DNA of 64,000 nt from Marinomonas spartinae (GCF_016461715.1 NZ_JAEMUI010000025.1:1-64000), one strand, 5' to 3'; shown: positions 47,196-56,476, counted from the stretch's first letter. A program made the numbers and translations. Notes: generated by a model from the letters alone, not told the origin.

Positions 47196-47649
47196 GTAGG
47201 TCGTGGCTTTAGCCCGACAGAACTCGTTAGACTGAAGTCTAACCTACAAAGCACACAGGAAATGTGTAGGTCGTGGCTTTAGCCCGACAGTGCTCGTTAG
47301 ACTGAAGTCTAACCTACAAAGCATGCGACGAAATGGTAGGTCGCGTATTTAGCCCGACAGTGCTTGTTAGACTGAAGTCTAACCTACAAAGTACACAGGA
47401 AATGGTAGGTCGCGACAGTGCTCGTTAGACTGAAGTCTAACCTACAAAGCGCACACGAAATCGTAGGTCGTGGCTTTAAGCCGACAGTGCTTGTTAGACT
47501 GAAGTCTAACCTACAAAGCGCACACGAAATCGTAGGTCATGGCTTTAAGCCGACAACGCTAGTTAGACTGAAGTCTAACCTACAAAGCACACAGGAAATG
47601 GTAGGTCGTGGCTTTAGCCCGACGATGTCGACATAAAGTCCCGACCTAC
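47196..47649. repeat. Tandem array of seven REPIN-like units
   Basis: Six full units of 58-70 bases and a seventh diverged unit begin at 47196, 47266, 47336, 47405, 47463, 47532 and 47601. Each runs GTAG, hairpin (GTCGTGGCTTTAGCCCGAC or variant), short spacer, hairpin (GTTAGACTGAAGTCTAAC), CTAC, then a linker like AAAGCACACAGGAAAT. That is two REP sequences in inverted orientation with the RAYT-type GTAG tetranucleotide at both ends. Unit 4 has lost 10 bases of the first hairpin. The array fills the gap between the convergent stops of astB and wzc. Confidence 0.85.
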
Positions 47650-47673
47650 AAGATCATATTAAGAGTAACAATA

Positions 47674-49863
47674 CTAGTTTTTATCACTCTTATACTCGTA
47701 ATTGTAGTAACCGTAACTATTGCCCGCTTTTTTCTCTACCGCGTTGAGAATAAAGCCTTTCACATCCACACCAACCTGTTCAAAGCGTCGATAAGATACT
47801 TCAATTTCTTTCAAGGTATTTTGATTAAAACGGCCAACCATTAAGGTGGTGCCGGCAAAAGCGCCTATAATACTAGCATCGGTTACCGCAAGAATCGGCG
47901 GTGTATCGATCAGTACAAGGTCATAGTTTGCTGAAGCCCATTCGCAAAATGTCCTAAATCGTTGGTGCATCAATAGCTCAGAAGGGTTAGGCGGAACTTG
48001 CCCTTTTACAACAAGATGCAGATTCTCTATTTCGGTATCACGGACCACTTCAAGCTCTTGCTTTTTACCACTTAAAAAGTCCGATAATCCATTTTCACTG
48101 GTAAGCCCAAACTGTTTATGCAAATAGCCTTTACGCATATCTGCGTCGATAATCAAAACTTTTTGCCCCGTTTTCGCTGCAACGGCAGCAAAGTTAGAAG
48201 AAATAAACGACTTACCAATACTTGGCGCTGGTCCGGTAATCATGACAATATTATTTTTCGCTTCCAACATGGCAAAGTGAAGACTGGTCCGCAATCCTCG
48301 TAATGCTTCCACCGCCAAATCGGTTGGGCTCGCTTCAGCCAGAAGTATGTCTTTAACATGAAGCCCTTTGGTTGTCAGTCGTTTTCTTTGCTGCTTAAAC
48401 ATAAGCTTATCAGATAACTTCTCCTGTGCATCAGACTTAGGAACGCTGGCATACACAGGCAAACCTAGGGCCTCAATTTCTTCAGCACTTTGTATGCCTT
48501 TATGCAACGCCATGCGGACCAAAACGATAGCTACAGACAACATCAAGCCCAGTATCATAGATAATACAACAACCAAAGATTTTTTAGGCTTAATTGGATT
48601 AGGATAGGCCTGAGCGGTATCTAAAATACGAACATTACCAACGGTACCCGCCTTCACCACACTCAGTTCTTGAATTTTGTTTAATAGACGAATATAGATT
48701 TCTTGATTAATTTCCACATCCCGCTTCATATTCAGAATAACACGCTGTGTTTGTGGCATTTTCTGAATTTTATCATTTAACTTGGCTTTTTCCTTTAACA
48801 GCGCATCACGGTTTTGCAGTAAAGCTTTATAGGCAGGGTAATCTTTTGTATAAAGCTTACTCATCTCATTTTCTTTAAAGGCTAAGTCATTCAGTTTTGA
48901 CTCAAGCTCCACCACGGATTGTAATGTACCTTTCGCCTCTAAACTTAAGTCGATTGAGTCGTTTTTTTCACGGTAATCATTTAGTTTGTTTTCCGCATCA
49001 TCGAGTTTTTTTCTGACCGTCGGTAAGTGCTTACGCAAAAATACTAAGCTTTGCTCAGCTTCCTCGGAATTTCTATCGACATTTTGTAAAAAATAATTTT
49101 GGCTTACATCATCCAGGATCGCAGTCAGCAGAGCTTTATTTTCTCCTGTGATCGATAAGGTTAAAATGCCCGTCTTTTGCCCCTGCTCGTTGACGGACAG
49201 TACATGAGCAAGCGACTCTATCGCTGAAAAATCAGTGATTTTGGTTAATGTGAAACGATCTCCTTTATGGGCATCCAACACATCCACTCGGATTGTATAC
49301 GGCCCCTGTTTCACAAGTTGACCCACAGCACCAGACAAAATCACTTTGCCATCAAAAGATAAGGCATAGCTCCTCCCGGCTGGATCAAGTACCGACAGCT
49401 CAAAAGTCTGCCCTACTTTATCAGCAGGAACCTCAAAGCGGCTCACCTCCCCTTCCATCTGCTGATGAGACAATCGTGCGATGCCTTTACCAACGATAGG
49501 GAAATAAATTGGCTGCATAACGATATTTAAATGCAGCTTCTCAACCGTCTTCTTTAAAATGGTGCGAGACTTAATAATAGCAATTTCTGTCTGAGCTTTG
49601 TCACCACCATTTAATGACCCAGATAGCCCACCTAAATCTCCTAATAAAGAAGACACGCCAGTATCTTTTTGCTCAACCTGAATCAACGCATCGGCTTTAT
49701 AAATGGGAGTAGATAATAGAGCGTACGCCACACCACCCAACACAAACAAGCAGGTGATCAAAATGATAAACCAGCGGGCATCCAGCAAAGAGCCAAGCAG
49801 TTTAGTTAAATCAATCTCATCGCTTTCTTTGTTTGTCGTACCCGAAATAGACTGCAGACTCAT
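47674..49863 (-). CDS. wzc: Polysaccharide co-polymerase / tyrosine autokinase (Wzc/Etk type)
   Basis: A 729-residue inner-membrane bacterial tyrosine kinase controlling capsule or exopolysaccharide chain length and export. The N-terminal Wzz domain has TM1 at about residues 30-50, a long periplasmic coiled coil runs to about 415, and TM2 lies at about 425-450. A cytoplasmic kinase follows with Walker A GPAPSIGKS near 545, Walker A' LIIDADMRKG and Walker B LVLIDTPPI. The Tyr-rich C-terminal cluster ends SYGYYNYEYKSDKN. It follows wza and wzb, all on the minus strand. Confidence 0.93.
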   Translation of the reverse strand: MSLQSISGTTNKESDEIDLTKLLGSLLDARWFIILITCLFVLGGVAYALLSTPIYKADALIQVEQKDTGVSSLLGDLGGLSGSLNGGDKAQTEIAIIKSRTILKKTVEKLHLNIVMQPIYFPIVGKGIARLSHQQMEGEVSRFEVPADKVGQTFELSVLDPAGRSYALSFDGKVILSGAVGQLVKQGPYTIRVDVLDAHKGDRFTLTKITDFSAIESLAHVLSVNEQGQKTGILTLSITGENKALLTAILDDVSQNYFLQNVDRNSEEAEQSLVFLRKHLPTVRKKLDDAENKLNDYREKNDSIDLSLEAKGTLQSVVELESKLNDLAFKENEMSKLYTKDYPAYKALLQNRDALLKEKAKLNDKIQKMPQTQRVILNMKRDVEINQEIYIRLLNKIQELSVVKAGTVGNVRILDTAQAYPNPIKPKKSLVVVLSMILGLMLSVAIVLVRMALHKGIQSAEEIEALGLPVYASVPKSDAQEKLSDKLMFKQQRKRLTTKGLHVKDILLAEASPTDLAVEALRGLRTSLHFAMLEAKNNIVMITGPAPSIGKSFISSNFAAVAAKTGQKVLIIDADMRKGYLHKQFGLTSENGLSDFLSGKKQELEVVRDTEIENLHLVVKGQVPPNPSELLMHQRFRTFCEWASANYDLVLIDTPPILAVTDASIIGAFAGTTLMVGRFNQNTLKEIEVSYRRFEQVGVDVKGFILNAVEKKAGNSYGYYNYEYKSDKN

Positions 49864-49939
49864 TAATGAAGACCTTTTCTTTAATAACGCGCTATCAGAA
49901 AAATGAACGTTATGAATATTTAATCAAAATACTAGCAAA

Positions 49940-50386
49940 TTAAGAGGACAATTTTTTGGCCCAAGCTTCAGCAGACAAAGACAAAGCCTTAAAGGTCTCA
50001 TCAAAAAACACTTCACTTTTATGATAGGGGTCAGCAATATCAGACTGATCCAGCCATTGGCTAAATAACATCGCCTTACCGCGAGACTCAGGGGATAACT
50101 GAGTCAACCACTCTAAATGCTGCTTTTCCATCACCAAAATCAAATCAGATTCTAGACATAAAGAAGGGGTCAGCTGCCTCGCTTTATGTTCACTGATCAG
50201 CAAACCATGCTTTTTTGCCACACTCAATGCCATGGAGTCCGCTAAATGTCCAGACAAACCACTTTTATCCACCCCTAACCCCGCAGAAGAGATATATTTG
50301 CCTGGTAGCAACTGTTTTAACAAGGCTTCTCCAGTGGGCGAACGACAGATATTCCCGACACAAACCACTAATATTTTATCAAACAC
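49940..50386 (-). CDS. wzb: Low-molecular-weight protein-tyrosine phosphatase (Wzb/Etp)
   Basis: 148 residues. The P-loop CVGNICRSPTGE (C9-x5-R15) near the N-terminus and the acid-base Asp in DIADPYHKS near 113 are both intact. It dephosphorylates the tyrosine tail of the kinase encoded next, allowing cycles of polymer synthesis. It lies between wza and wzc. AAGGAT lies upstream of the ATG. Confidence 0.93.
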   Translation of the reverse strand: MFDKILVVCVGNICRSPTGEALLKQLLPGKYISSAGLGVDKSGLSGHLADSMALSVAKKHGLLISEHKARQLTPSLCLESDLILVMEKQHLEWLTQLSPESRGKAMLFSQWLDQSDIADPYHKSEVFFDETFKALSLSAEAWAKKLSS

Positions 50387-50468
50387 GTGTTATATCCTTG
50401 TATAAACAGTCACATAAACAAAAATCATCAACCTTTCTCATGCATTCTTTAATTTAGTCAAAAGGCTG

Positions 50469-51572
50469 CTATTTTGGCACACTGTTATAACCGCTGACGG
50501 TGGGTAATAACAAACTGATAACACGATTCCATCGAGCAATCGGCGCCGCAGTAACATATACAATATCATAGGGCCTTAGTTCAAATTCGGTGCCAATCAC
50601 CAGCGCAGCAGCATCTTTGATGTTCAACTGATAGATATCAGCAATGCCTTTTGACTTGCCCTTAGTGCTACGAATAACAAACACCCCCGTCGCATCGGCC
50701 GACAATTCATTAATGCCCCCCACACTGCTTAAGGCTTCGGTTAAGCTCATCCCAGCACGATCAATCTTCAATAGCTTAGGATCCTTTACATCTCCCATAA
50801 CAAAGACTTTTTGCGAATCATTACGCGGCACATGCACAATATCCCCTGCCTGCAATAAATGGTTTTGCATAAGATCACCACGTTGCATCAGCGCGTAGAG
50901 AGACACAGCCTCCTCTTTGCCATCATGGGTAATGGTCACATGACGCCAATCTGCGTCTTTAGACAAGCCGCCGGCATTATTAATCGCATCCAACAGAGTT
51001 AAGGGGATATTGGTAATAGGCTGCTGACCAGGTTTATCTATCGCTCCGGTGACATACACCTTTTGTGAACGGAAGGCCGCCACTCTAACATCGACTTGGG
51101 GTTTTTCAATATATTTAGCCAGTCTTTGGGTGATTTCTTGGCGAATTTCCATGACAGTTTTGCCTTGAACAAAGACTTTACCAATAAAAGGGTAAAAGAT
51201 AGAACCATCCGCATGCACAGAATTCCCAGACTCAGCTGAACTACGGTAGGAACCTGCGGGAATCGTCAACTCAGGGTGGTTCCAAACCGTCACATTCAGC
51301 ACATCCCCTGGACCCACTTTGTATTCGTATTTGGCAAGTACCGCATCCAACAATGGATTGGCTTCCGCCTTGGGCAATATAGGCTGAAATTTTGCAATGC
51401 TCTGTGCCGTTAGAGGGTACACACTGACCAAATCAGACAAGTTATCGGATGTTTTAACGCCATCTTCATTAACAATATGCTTATTGCTGACACTAAGCTG
51501 AGAGCCGGGGATTGTACAGCCCGTTAAGACAATGGGCAGCAAGGCGACTAATAGAATTTTTTTCAGGACCAT
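50469..51572 (-). CDS. wza: Polysaccharide export outer-membrane lipoprotein Wza (GfcE)
   Basis: A 367-residue export channel. The lipobox LTGCTIPG gives a lipidated Cys near residue 19. [19 protein letters not shown] near 95 starts the poly_export domain, and two SLBB domains follow ([15 protein letters not shown] near 175; [15 protein letters not shown] near 255). The C-terminal [16 protein letters not shown] resembles the membrane-spanning helix of Wza. First gene of wza-wzb-wzc. It is divergent from yjbE across 307 bases. Confidence 0.94.
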   Translation of the reverse strand: MVLKKILLVALLPIVLTGCTIPGSQLSVSNKHIVNEDGVKTSDNLSDLVSVYPLTAQSIAKFQPILPKAEANPLLDAVLAKYEYKVGPGDVLNVTVWNHPELTIPAGSYRSSAESGNSVHADGSIFYPFIGKVFVQGKTVMEIRQEITQRLAKYIEKPQVDVRVAAFRSQKVYVTGAIDKPGQQPITNIPLTLLDAINNAGGLSKDADWRHVTITHDGKEEAVSLYALMQRGDLMQNHLLQAGDIVHVPRNDSQKVFVMGDVKDPKLLKIDRAGMSLTEALSSVGGINELSADATGVFVIRSTKGKSKGIADIYQLNIKDAAALVIGTEFELRPYDIVYVTAAPIARWNRVISLLLPTVSGYNSVPK

Positions 51573-51879
51573 ATCTCAATATTTACTCATTCAATCGTCC
51601 ACCAAGAAAGACCAGATAGTTCATAGTAATTTTAGAAACTAGGCCCACAAAAAATAAAGCATACTACGCACAAATAATGTATATATCGCGCAGTATTATC
51701 CATACTCTTTAAACATTACGCAACGCTCGAATCAAGTAGAAGCAAAGCGAAAATGGAAAATTTTACCAAGAACCTAACGCTAGATGCTTACAATGTAATC
51801 AAATCTCCCCTAAAATGATCCTTGATATCTGCTTAGTTAGGCCGATGTCAACATCGATGTTAGTTAATAAGGAAATCCT
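51573..51879. promoter_or_regulatory. Divergent capsule-locus control region
   Basis: 307 bases between wza (leftward) and yjbE (rightward), presumably holding both promoters. A 14-bp palindrome CGATGT-CA-ACATCG lies at 51843-51856, 24 bases before the yjbE start, and could be an operator. No JUMPstart element (GGCGGTAG) was seen. Confidence 0.4.
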
Positions 51880-52215
51880 ATGAAGAAACTTACTTTAGCA
51901 ATGATCATTGCTCTGAGTGCGACGGGGCAAGTGTACGCACAAGATGCTGGAACAAATCCCAGCAGCGCCGCAGTAAATAGTAGTGGTTCCGTTTCTGGTG
52001 GTGCTAGCGCTGGTGGTGCTAGCGCTGGTGCCGCTGGTGGTGCAGGTGCGGTTGGTGGCGTAGCAGGCACAACTGCCGGAACGTTTGGAATCGGTGCCGC
52101 AGCAGCAGCAGCAGGCGTGGCCGCCGCCGCCGCCGTGGGTGTAGCGGTTACTTCTATCTCAGACACTAATAATAATACAACAGCCACATCGGGCACAGTT
52201 GGAACCGTTAATTAA
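51880..52215 (+). CDS. yjbE: YjbE/GfcA-like small Gly/Ala-rich exported protein
   Basis: 111 residues. A signal peptide MKKLTLAMIIALSATGQVYA is followed by a low-complexity mature part. Gly/Ala/Ser repeats (GGASAGGASAGAAGGAG), an alanine run (GAAAAAAGVAAAAAVGVA) and a Thr/Asn-rich tail (NNNTTATSGTVGTVN) make it up. E. coli YjbE and GfcA are likewise tiny exported low-complexity proteins at the head of the yjb and gfc operons, and the position before yjbF-G-H agrees. Its job is unknown. AAGGAAAT precedes the ATG, and an attenuator-like hairpin follows the stop. Confidence 0.78.
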   Translation: MKKLTLAMIIALSATGQVYAQDAGTNPSSAAVNSSGSVSGGASAGGASAGAAGGAGAVGGVAGTTAGTFGIGAAAAAAGVAAAAAVGVAVTSISDTNNNTTATSGTVGTVN

Positions 52216-52263
52216 TAGCAGCATTAGCTTCTATCCTATTTAATAATGTTCCACTGAAACCAT

Positions 52264-52313
52264 AGGCCTCACTGTGATTTACGCACCGTGCTTAAACAGT
52301 GGGGCCTGTTTTT
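52264..52313 (+). terminator. Terminator / attenuator between yjbE and yjbF
   Basis: AGGCCTCACTGT pairs with ACAGTGGGGCCT (12 bp, one G-U) around a 20-nt loop, followed by GTTTTTATTTT. This would end most yjbE transcripts and let only part continue into yjbF-G-H. Confidence 0.8.
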
Positions 52314-52338
52314 ATTTTGCTAAGAAGTGAACCTTTAT

Positions 52339-53040
52339 ATGAATCAACGTAGATTAGGGCGACGTAGTACTGTCTATCTATTGCCTCTACTATTAGTATT
52401 ACCTTTACTATTGACCGGTTGCGCTCAAGCATTTCGAGACAATATGGCAACCGTGAAAGCGGCCTGGAATGCCAACACCGATGCACATATTTCGAGTGAA
52501 AAAATTCGTAAACTCCCCTATACGAGCATCTTCCTTAGAGTGGACAATGGCCCAAGGCTATTCGTTGTTGCCGCTTTTGCTGATACAGATAAAGAAAGCC
52601 ATAATACTCAATTAACTTGGCTTTCAACTGACAATGTCATGATCGTCACAGAGAAGGGGCGTATCGTTAAGACGTTGGGGTTCAAAAAAGATAATTTAGC
52701 CAATCTTAGCATCAACACACCTAACACCGGAAAATTGTCCTACAACACCATCCATAATGAATGGAACGCCACCTACGACTGGCAACCCAACTTCCGGTAC
52801 AATTTCATTGCCCAAGTGAAACAAAAAGACCTAGGCTACGAGATGCTGACCACCCCGCTCTGGCAAGAGAAAACACACCATATTGAAGAAACAGTCATCA
52901 TCCCAAAACTTAATGTTTCATTTAAAAACGAGTTTTGGGTAAACGAACACAATAAAGTGGTAAAAACCATTCAATATCTTGGCCCTAATATGAACAAGTT
53001 AGAGATCACCTTTATCAAGCCCTACAATATCAAGCCTTAA
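52339..53040 (+). CDS. yjbF: YjbF/GfcB-like lipoprotein
   Basis: 233 residues from the ATG at 52339; a GTG at 52327 is in frame. A signal with lipobox LLTGC (Cys near residue 28) is followed by the YjbF domain: KLPYTSIFLRVDNGPRLFVV and LTWLSTDNVMIVTEKGRIVK, TLGF. E. coli YjbF begins its domain with nearly the same pattern. The family belongs to the exopolysaccharide yjbEFGH and group 4 capsule gfcABCD operons and is probably periplasmic at the outer membrane. The next gene starts 26 bases later. Confidence 0.86.
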   Translation: MNQRRLGRRSTVYLLPLLLVLPLLLTGCAQAFRDNMATVKAAWNANTDAHISSEKIRKLPYTSIFLRVDNGPRLFVVAAFADTDKESHNTQLTWLSTDNVMIVTEKGRIVKTLGFKKDNLANLSINTPNTGKLSYNTIHNEWNATYDWQPNFRYNFIAQVKQKDLGYEMLTTPLWQEKTHHIEETVIIPKLNVSFKNEFWVNEHNKVVKTIQYLGPNMNKLEITFIKPYNIKP

Positions 53041-53065
53041 ATTAAGACAAAAAGGGACTTAGCCC

Positions 53066-53830
53066 GTGGACATATTGCGAACGAATATAAATACCGTGAA
53101 ACTTTCCATCCTTGCTGTAGCACTGACCTTATCGTCTTTCGCCTTTGCAACCCAAAGCCAAGAGGAAAGCACCAAAAGCAGCAACCAAATCACTCTTGTG
53201 GAAACAGCAACAACATTTCACTACTCCACACCACCACGTTTATCCACAGCATTAGCCGAGGCCCTGCACACCTTAACTTACAATCCCTATTACTTAGGGG
53301 CGGCATTAGTAGAGGAAACTCAGCAGCAAGACTTTATGCGTTTTAAACAAAACGTAATGGATCAACTTGCAATGGCTCAAACCTTTTCGACCGAAAAAAT
53401 GCGCTCGCAATTAGAGCACACTGAATTTGCAAAAAAGGAAACACTCCCTTTAGACTACGATATTGTCAGAGTGTTCCCGAAGAAAAATCCCTTATTAAAG
53501 GGTCACTTTAAGCTTTATCTACCGAAACGACCCCATGATATTATGGTGTATGGGGCAATTCAAAGCACAACCCCTCTTCACCTAACACTACAAGACGGCT
53601 CATCTTTGCAAGCCTATTTGCCCGAGATCCCTTTTTATAACGTCGCGATGAATACCATCATTTGGGTCATCGAACCGGATCAAACCATCGATCGAATTCA
53701 AAACATCCATCAACAAAAACAACCGACGTATCTTGCGCCCGGGGCCATTATCTACATAGCATCCAATGAAATCCCCGAACAACTTAACCAAAACATTGTG
53801 ACACTTTTGCAAAATCGCCTGGAGAAGTAA
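53066..53830 (+). CDS. yjbG: YjbG/GfcC-like capsule biosynthesis periplasmic protein
   Basis: 254 residues from a GTG start preceded by AAAGGGA. The signal peptide ends at about residue 29 (SSFAFA). The mature part carries the two beta-grasp-like GfcC domains: IVRVFPKKNPLLKGHFKLYL and PKRPHDIMVYGAI near 140, and LAPGAIIYIASNEIPEQLNQ and NIV at the C-terminus. Structural work on E. coli GfcC points to a soluble periplasmic helper of polysaccharide export. The stop overlaps the yjbH start by one base (TAATG). Confidence 0.85.
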   Translation: MDILRTNINTVKLSILAVALTLSSFAFATQSQEESTKSSNQITLVETATTFHYSTPPRLSTALAEALHTLTYNPYYLGAALVEETQQQDFMRFKQNVMDQLAMAQTFSTEKMRSQLEHTEFAKKETLPLDYDIVRVFPKKNPLLKGHFKLYLPKRPHDIMVYGAIQSTTPLHLTLQDGSSLQAYLPEIPFYNVAMNTIIWVIEPDQTIDRIQNIHQQKQPTYLAPGAIIYIASNEIPEQLNQNIVTLLQNRLEK

Positions 53831-56043
53831 TGTTGTACCCTCGATTTATTCTCATCTCTCTCATCGCTTGCTCCAGCTTTGTTCATGCCAGTAACGAGGA
53901 ACAACCACCTCTGCGTGCTCCCTTTGCACTGCCCCCCTTTAAACCAACCCAAATGGATTTTGGTGGCGTGGGGCTAATGCAAATGCCCACCGGACGAATG
54001 GCGAAGGATGGCGAGTTTAATGCTGGCTACTCCCACAACGACGACTATAATTTCTACACTTTATCGATACAATTGATGCCTTGGTTAGAAAGCACCATTC
54101 GTTACACCCAAGTATCCGATGTGCTTTACAGTAATGATCAGCAATTTAGCGGCAACACAAAGTACACAGATAAAGGCATCGACTTTAAATTAAGATTGCT
54201 TAAAGAGAGCCAATACATACCAGAGACCTCTTTAGGCTTTCGTGATATAGGCGGTACAGGTTTATTTGATGGGGAGTTTATTGCCGCCACTAAACGCCTC
54301 TCAACCAACCATTTTGGGCAATTTGACTTTACCCTTGGACTAGGTTGGGGATATTTGGGTCAGAGAGGCAATATAAAAAACCCCTTTTGCTCGGCATTCG
54401 ACAGATTCTGCATAAGAAACAGAGGAGGAAATGGAACTGGAAAGGTTGATTACTCCAATTTTTTCCATGGAAATTCAGCCATCTTCGGCGGAATAGAGTA
54501 CCAAACCCCTTATGAACCCCTTCGATTAAAACTTGAATACGATGGCAATAATTACCGTCAGGATTTCGCCGCAACACACGGCAATGCCAATCTGACACCA
54601 AGCACCCCTTGGAATATCGGCGCGGTTTACGCCGTAAACGATTTTACCAATCTCAAATTAAGCTATGAACGCGGCAACACCTTGACACTTGGGATTAACC
54701 TGCACACAAATTTTAATAATCAACCATCAATATGGAAAGCCACTCCTGTCCCGGCACTTACCAACAATCATCCAATCAAGCTTGCGGATGTCAATTGGAA
54801 AAAACTAGACAGCGATTTATCCACCATTGCGGGCTATAAAAATAGTGAATTTTATCGTAATGGTGATACGGTCACAGTTGTAGCTCATCAAACACAATAC
54901 CGTGATCGCAATCTAGCCCATGAGCGTGCAGCGGCCTTGCTCGCTAATGCTTTACCGACAAAAATTAAACAATACGATGTAATCGAACAAGATCAGCACA
55001 TCCCTCTAACTGGCACGCAAATCAATGCGGATAAATATAAAGCCGTAGCTAATGTCAGTTATATCAATGCCAATATAAAAGACGCCACACAACCGATTAA
55101 AATCAACAACACCGCTCTGAACTCCAAACCCTTATACGATGGACAATCCGCTTTTCAATATGGCTTTGGGCCCCATTTGGAGCAATCTTTTGGTAGCCCA
55201 GAAACCTTCTATTTATACAGTTTAGATTTGGATGGCTACGCTTCTTACTGGTTAAATCCTCATCTGCAGTTGTCTAGTTCACTCAGTTTTCATGTTCTCA
55301 ACAATTACAACAAATTTAACTTTTTAAAGCTCAACGATGGGACGAATAATTATCGGGTAAGAAGTTTGGTTCGAGCCTATATGAATAAAGACACCTCTAT
55401 TAGCAACCTTCAGCTCACTTGGTTTGAAAAATACCATTCGAACTGGTATCAACAAGTTTACGCGGGCTATCTTGAAACCATGTTTGCCGGGGTTGGTAGC
55501 GAAGTATTGTACCGCCAGCAGAACGCCAACTGGGCCATTGGTGCTGATTTGAACTTTGTCTCTCAGCGTGACCCTAATACCACATTCGGTATTTATAATG
55601 ACGTCCATGGCTATGGGCAGAACACAAAAGTACTGGTGAAAAAGCCAACCGGGCATGTTTCCGTGTATTATGAGCCTCGCTGGAAAGCAATGGATAACCT
55701 GCTCCTTCGTGTTGATGTTGGTCAGTTCTTGGCTCAGGATTTTGGTACGAGGGTGGATATCTCCAGACAATTTAAAACAGGCATCATTGTGGGGGCTTTC
55801 GCCGCTAAAACGACCATGTCAGCAAAAGACTATGGTGAAGGAAGTTTTACCAAAGGATTCTATATATCCATTCCGTTCGACTTAATGTCTATCCACCCAA
55901 CAACAGAAAGAGGAACCTTACCATGGCAACCACTAACTCGTGACGGTGGTCAAATGTTAGCTAAACGCTATAGCCTCTTTAGTATTACTGATCCTGTCTC
56001 CCCATGGTTCGGCAGACCAAGTAGTGTAGACAAGAGCGAATAG
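53830..56043 (+). CDS. yjbH: YjbH/GfcD-like outer-membrane beta-barrel protein
   Basis: 737 residues (E. coli 698), aligning from end to end: QMDFGGVGLMQMPTGRMAKD near residue 40, GFRDIGGTGLFDGEF near 136, FTLGLGWGYLGQRGNIKNP near 162, then a C-terminal barrel half with VYAGYLETMFAGVGSEVLYR. It ends with EGSFTKGFYISIPFDL and PLTRDGGQML. The signal has LIAC, a possible lipobox, with cleavage at HA-S the alternative. GfcD/YjbH is predicted to form two fused outer-membrane barrels acting in polysaccharide secretion. Last gene of the plus-strand capsule operon. Confidence 0.9.
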   Translation: MLYPRFILISLIACSSFVHASNEEQPPLRAPFALPPFKPTQMDFGGVGLMQMPTGRMAKDGEFNAGYSHNDDYNFYTLSIQLMPWLESTIRYTQVSDVLYSNDQQFSGNTKYTDKGIDFKLRLLKESQYIPETSLGFRDIGGTGLFDGEFIAATKRLSTNHFGQFDFTLGLGWGYLGQRGNIKNPFCSAFDRFCIRNRGGNGTGKVDYSNFFHGNSAIFGGIEYQTPYEPLRLKLEYDGNNYRQDFAATHGNANLTPSTPWNIGAVYAVNDFTNLKLSYERGNTLTLGINLHTNFNNQPSIWKATPVPALTNNHPIKLADVNWKKLDSDLSTIAGYKNSEFYRNGDTVTVVAHQTQYRDRNLAHERAAALLANALPTKIKQYDVIEQDQHIPLTGTQINADKYKAVANVSYINANIKDATQPIKINNTALNSKPLYDGQSAFQYGFGPHLEQSFGSPETFYLYSLDLDGYASYWLNPHLQLSSSLSFHVLNNYNKFNFLKLNDGTNNYRVRSLVRAYMNKDTSISNLQLTWFEKYHSNWYQQVYAGYLETMFAGVGSEVLYRQQNANWAIGADLNFVSQRDPNTTFGIYNDVHGYGQNTKVLVKKPTGHVSVYYEPRWKAMDNLLLRVDVGQFLAQDFGTRVDISRQFKTGIIVGAFAAKTTMSAKDYGEGSFTKGFYISIPFDLMSIHPTTERGTLPWQPLTRDGGQMLAKRYSLFSITDPVSPWFGRPSSVDKSE

Positions 56044-56089
56044 TATAGGGAAGAACTAAGAGAAAAACGGAAATAGACTGGACACGAAA

Positions 56090-56128
56090 AGCATTTCTGC
56101 TCATCTCAAAAGGATGATCAGAAATGCT
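56090..56128. terminator. Bidirectional hairpin terminator
   Basis: AGCATTTCTGCTCAT pairs with ATGATCAGAAATGCT (one mismatch) across a 9-nt loop, with TTTT following on the minus strand. It overlaps the DUF1904 stop codon and separates the gene from yjbH. Confidence 0.65.
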
Positions 56129-56450
56129 CACCGTTCTCGTAATAGTCGTTACCATTCAATTCATGGAATAGCACGGTGATGTCTTGACCACTGTCAACCA
56201 ATGGACGCACTAGGTCTTCAATGAACATAGCCACTTTCGCTTTAACCTCGTCACCACGATCAAACCAGAAGATGTCAAAAAAGGGATAAGATGGAGAAGC
56301 ACCACCTGCCACCAAGTAAGTCACCGCTTGATACTCTAAGGTAAAATGGGAGTTGGGGGTATCAGTTATTTCCGACAAGCTCTCAATCAATATATCAGCA
56401 ATCGATTCCAGCTCATCAAACGGCAGCCCCCTAACACGAATATGCGGCAT
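56118..56450 (-). CDS. DUF1904 family protein (tautomerase-like)
   Basis: 110 residues: PHIRVRGLPFDELESIADIL, HFTLEYQAVTYLVAG, YPFFDIFWFDRGDEVKAKVA and VLFHELNGNDYYENGEHF match DUF1904, a family with a tautomerase-superfamily look (N-terminal Pro right after Met, small alpha/beta repeat). Pro2 is present, as in tautomerases, but activity has not been established. AAGGAGAA precedes the ATG. It is followed by a DUF2914 gene upstream on the same strand, separated by 26 bases. Confidence 0.8.
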   Translation of the reverse strand: MPHIRVRGLPFDELESIADILIESLSEITDTPNSHFTLEYQAVTYLVAGGASPSYPFFDIFWFDRGDEVKAKVAMFIEDLVRPLVDSGQDITVLFHELNGNDYYENGEHF

Positions 56451-56476
56451 TTTCTATTCTCCTTATTTCTCACGCA

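Noticed and set aside
46982-47636. Open frames across the repeat array, on both strands, with the tail VGLKPRPTRF or repeated RLKSNLQSAHEIVG
   Set aside because: They are translations of the REPIN repeats. Their periodic peptide is a by-product of the DNA repeat, with no ribosome binding site or independent support.
47196-47649. CRISPR array
   Set aside because: Repeats are 58-70 bases with the linkers also repeated, so there are no unique spacers, and no cas genes are nearby.
51868-51880. TAAGGAAATCCTA resembling an RcsAB box before yjbE
   Set aside because: It coincides with the ribosome binding site and start codon, a position where an operator of this type would be unusual, and it is one base shorter than the consensus.
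51864-52196. Minus-strand open frame of 110 residues, Ala/Pro-rich
   Set aside because: It is the antisense shadow of the Gly/Ala-rich yjbE gene; the plus-strand frame has a signal peptide, a ribosome binding site and operon context.
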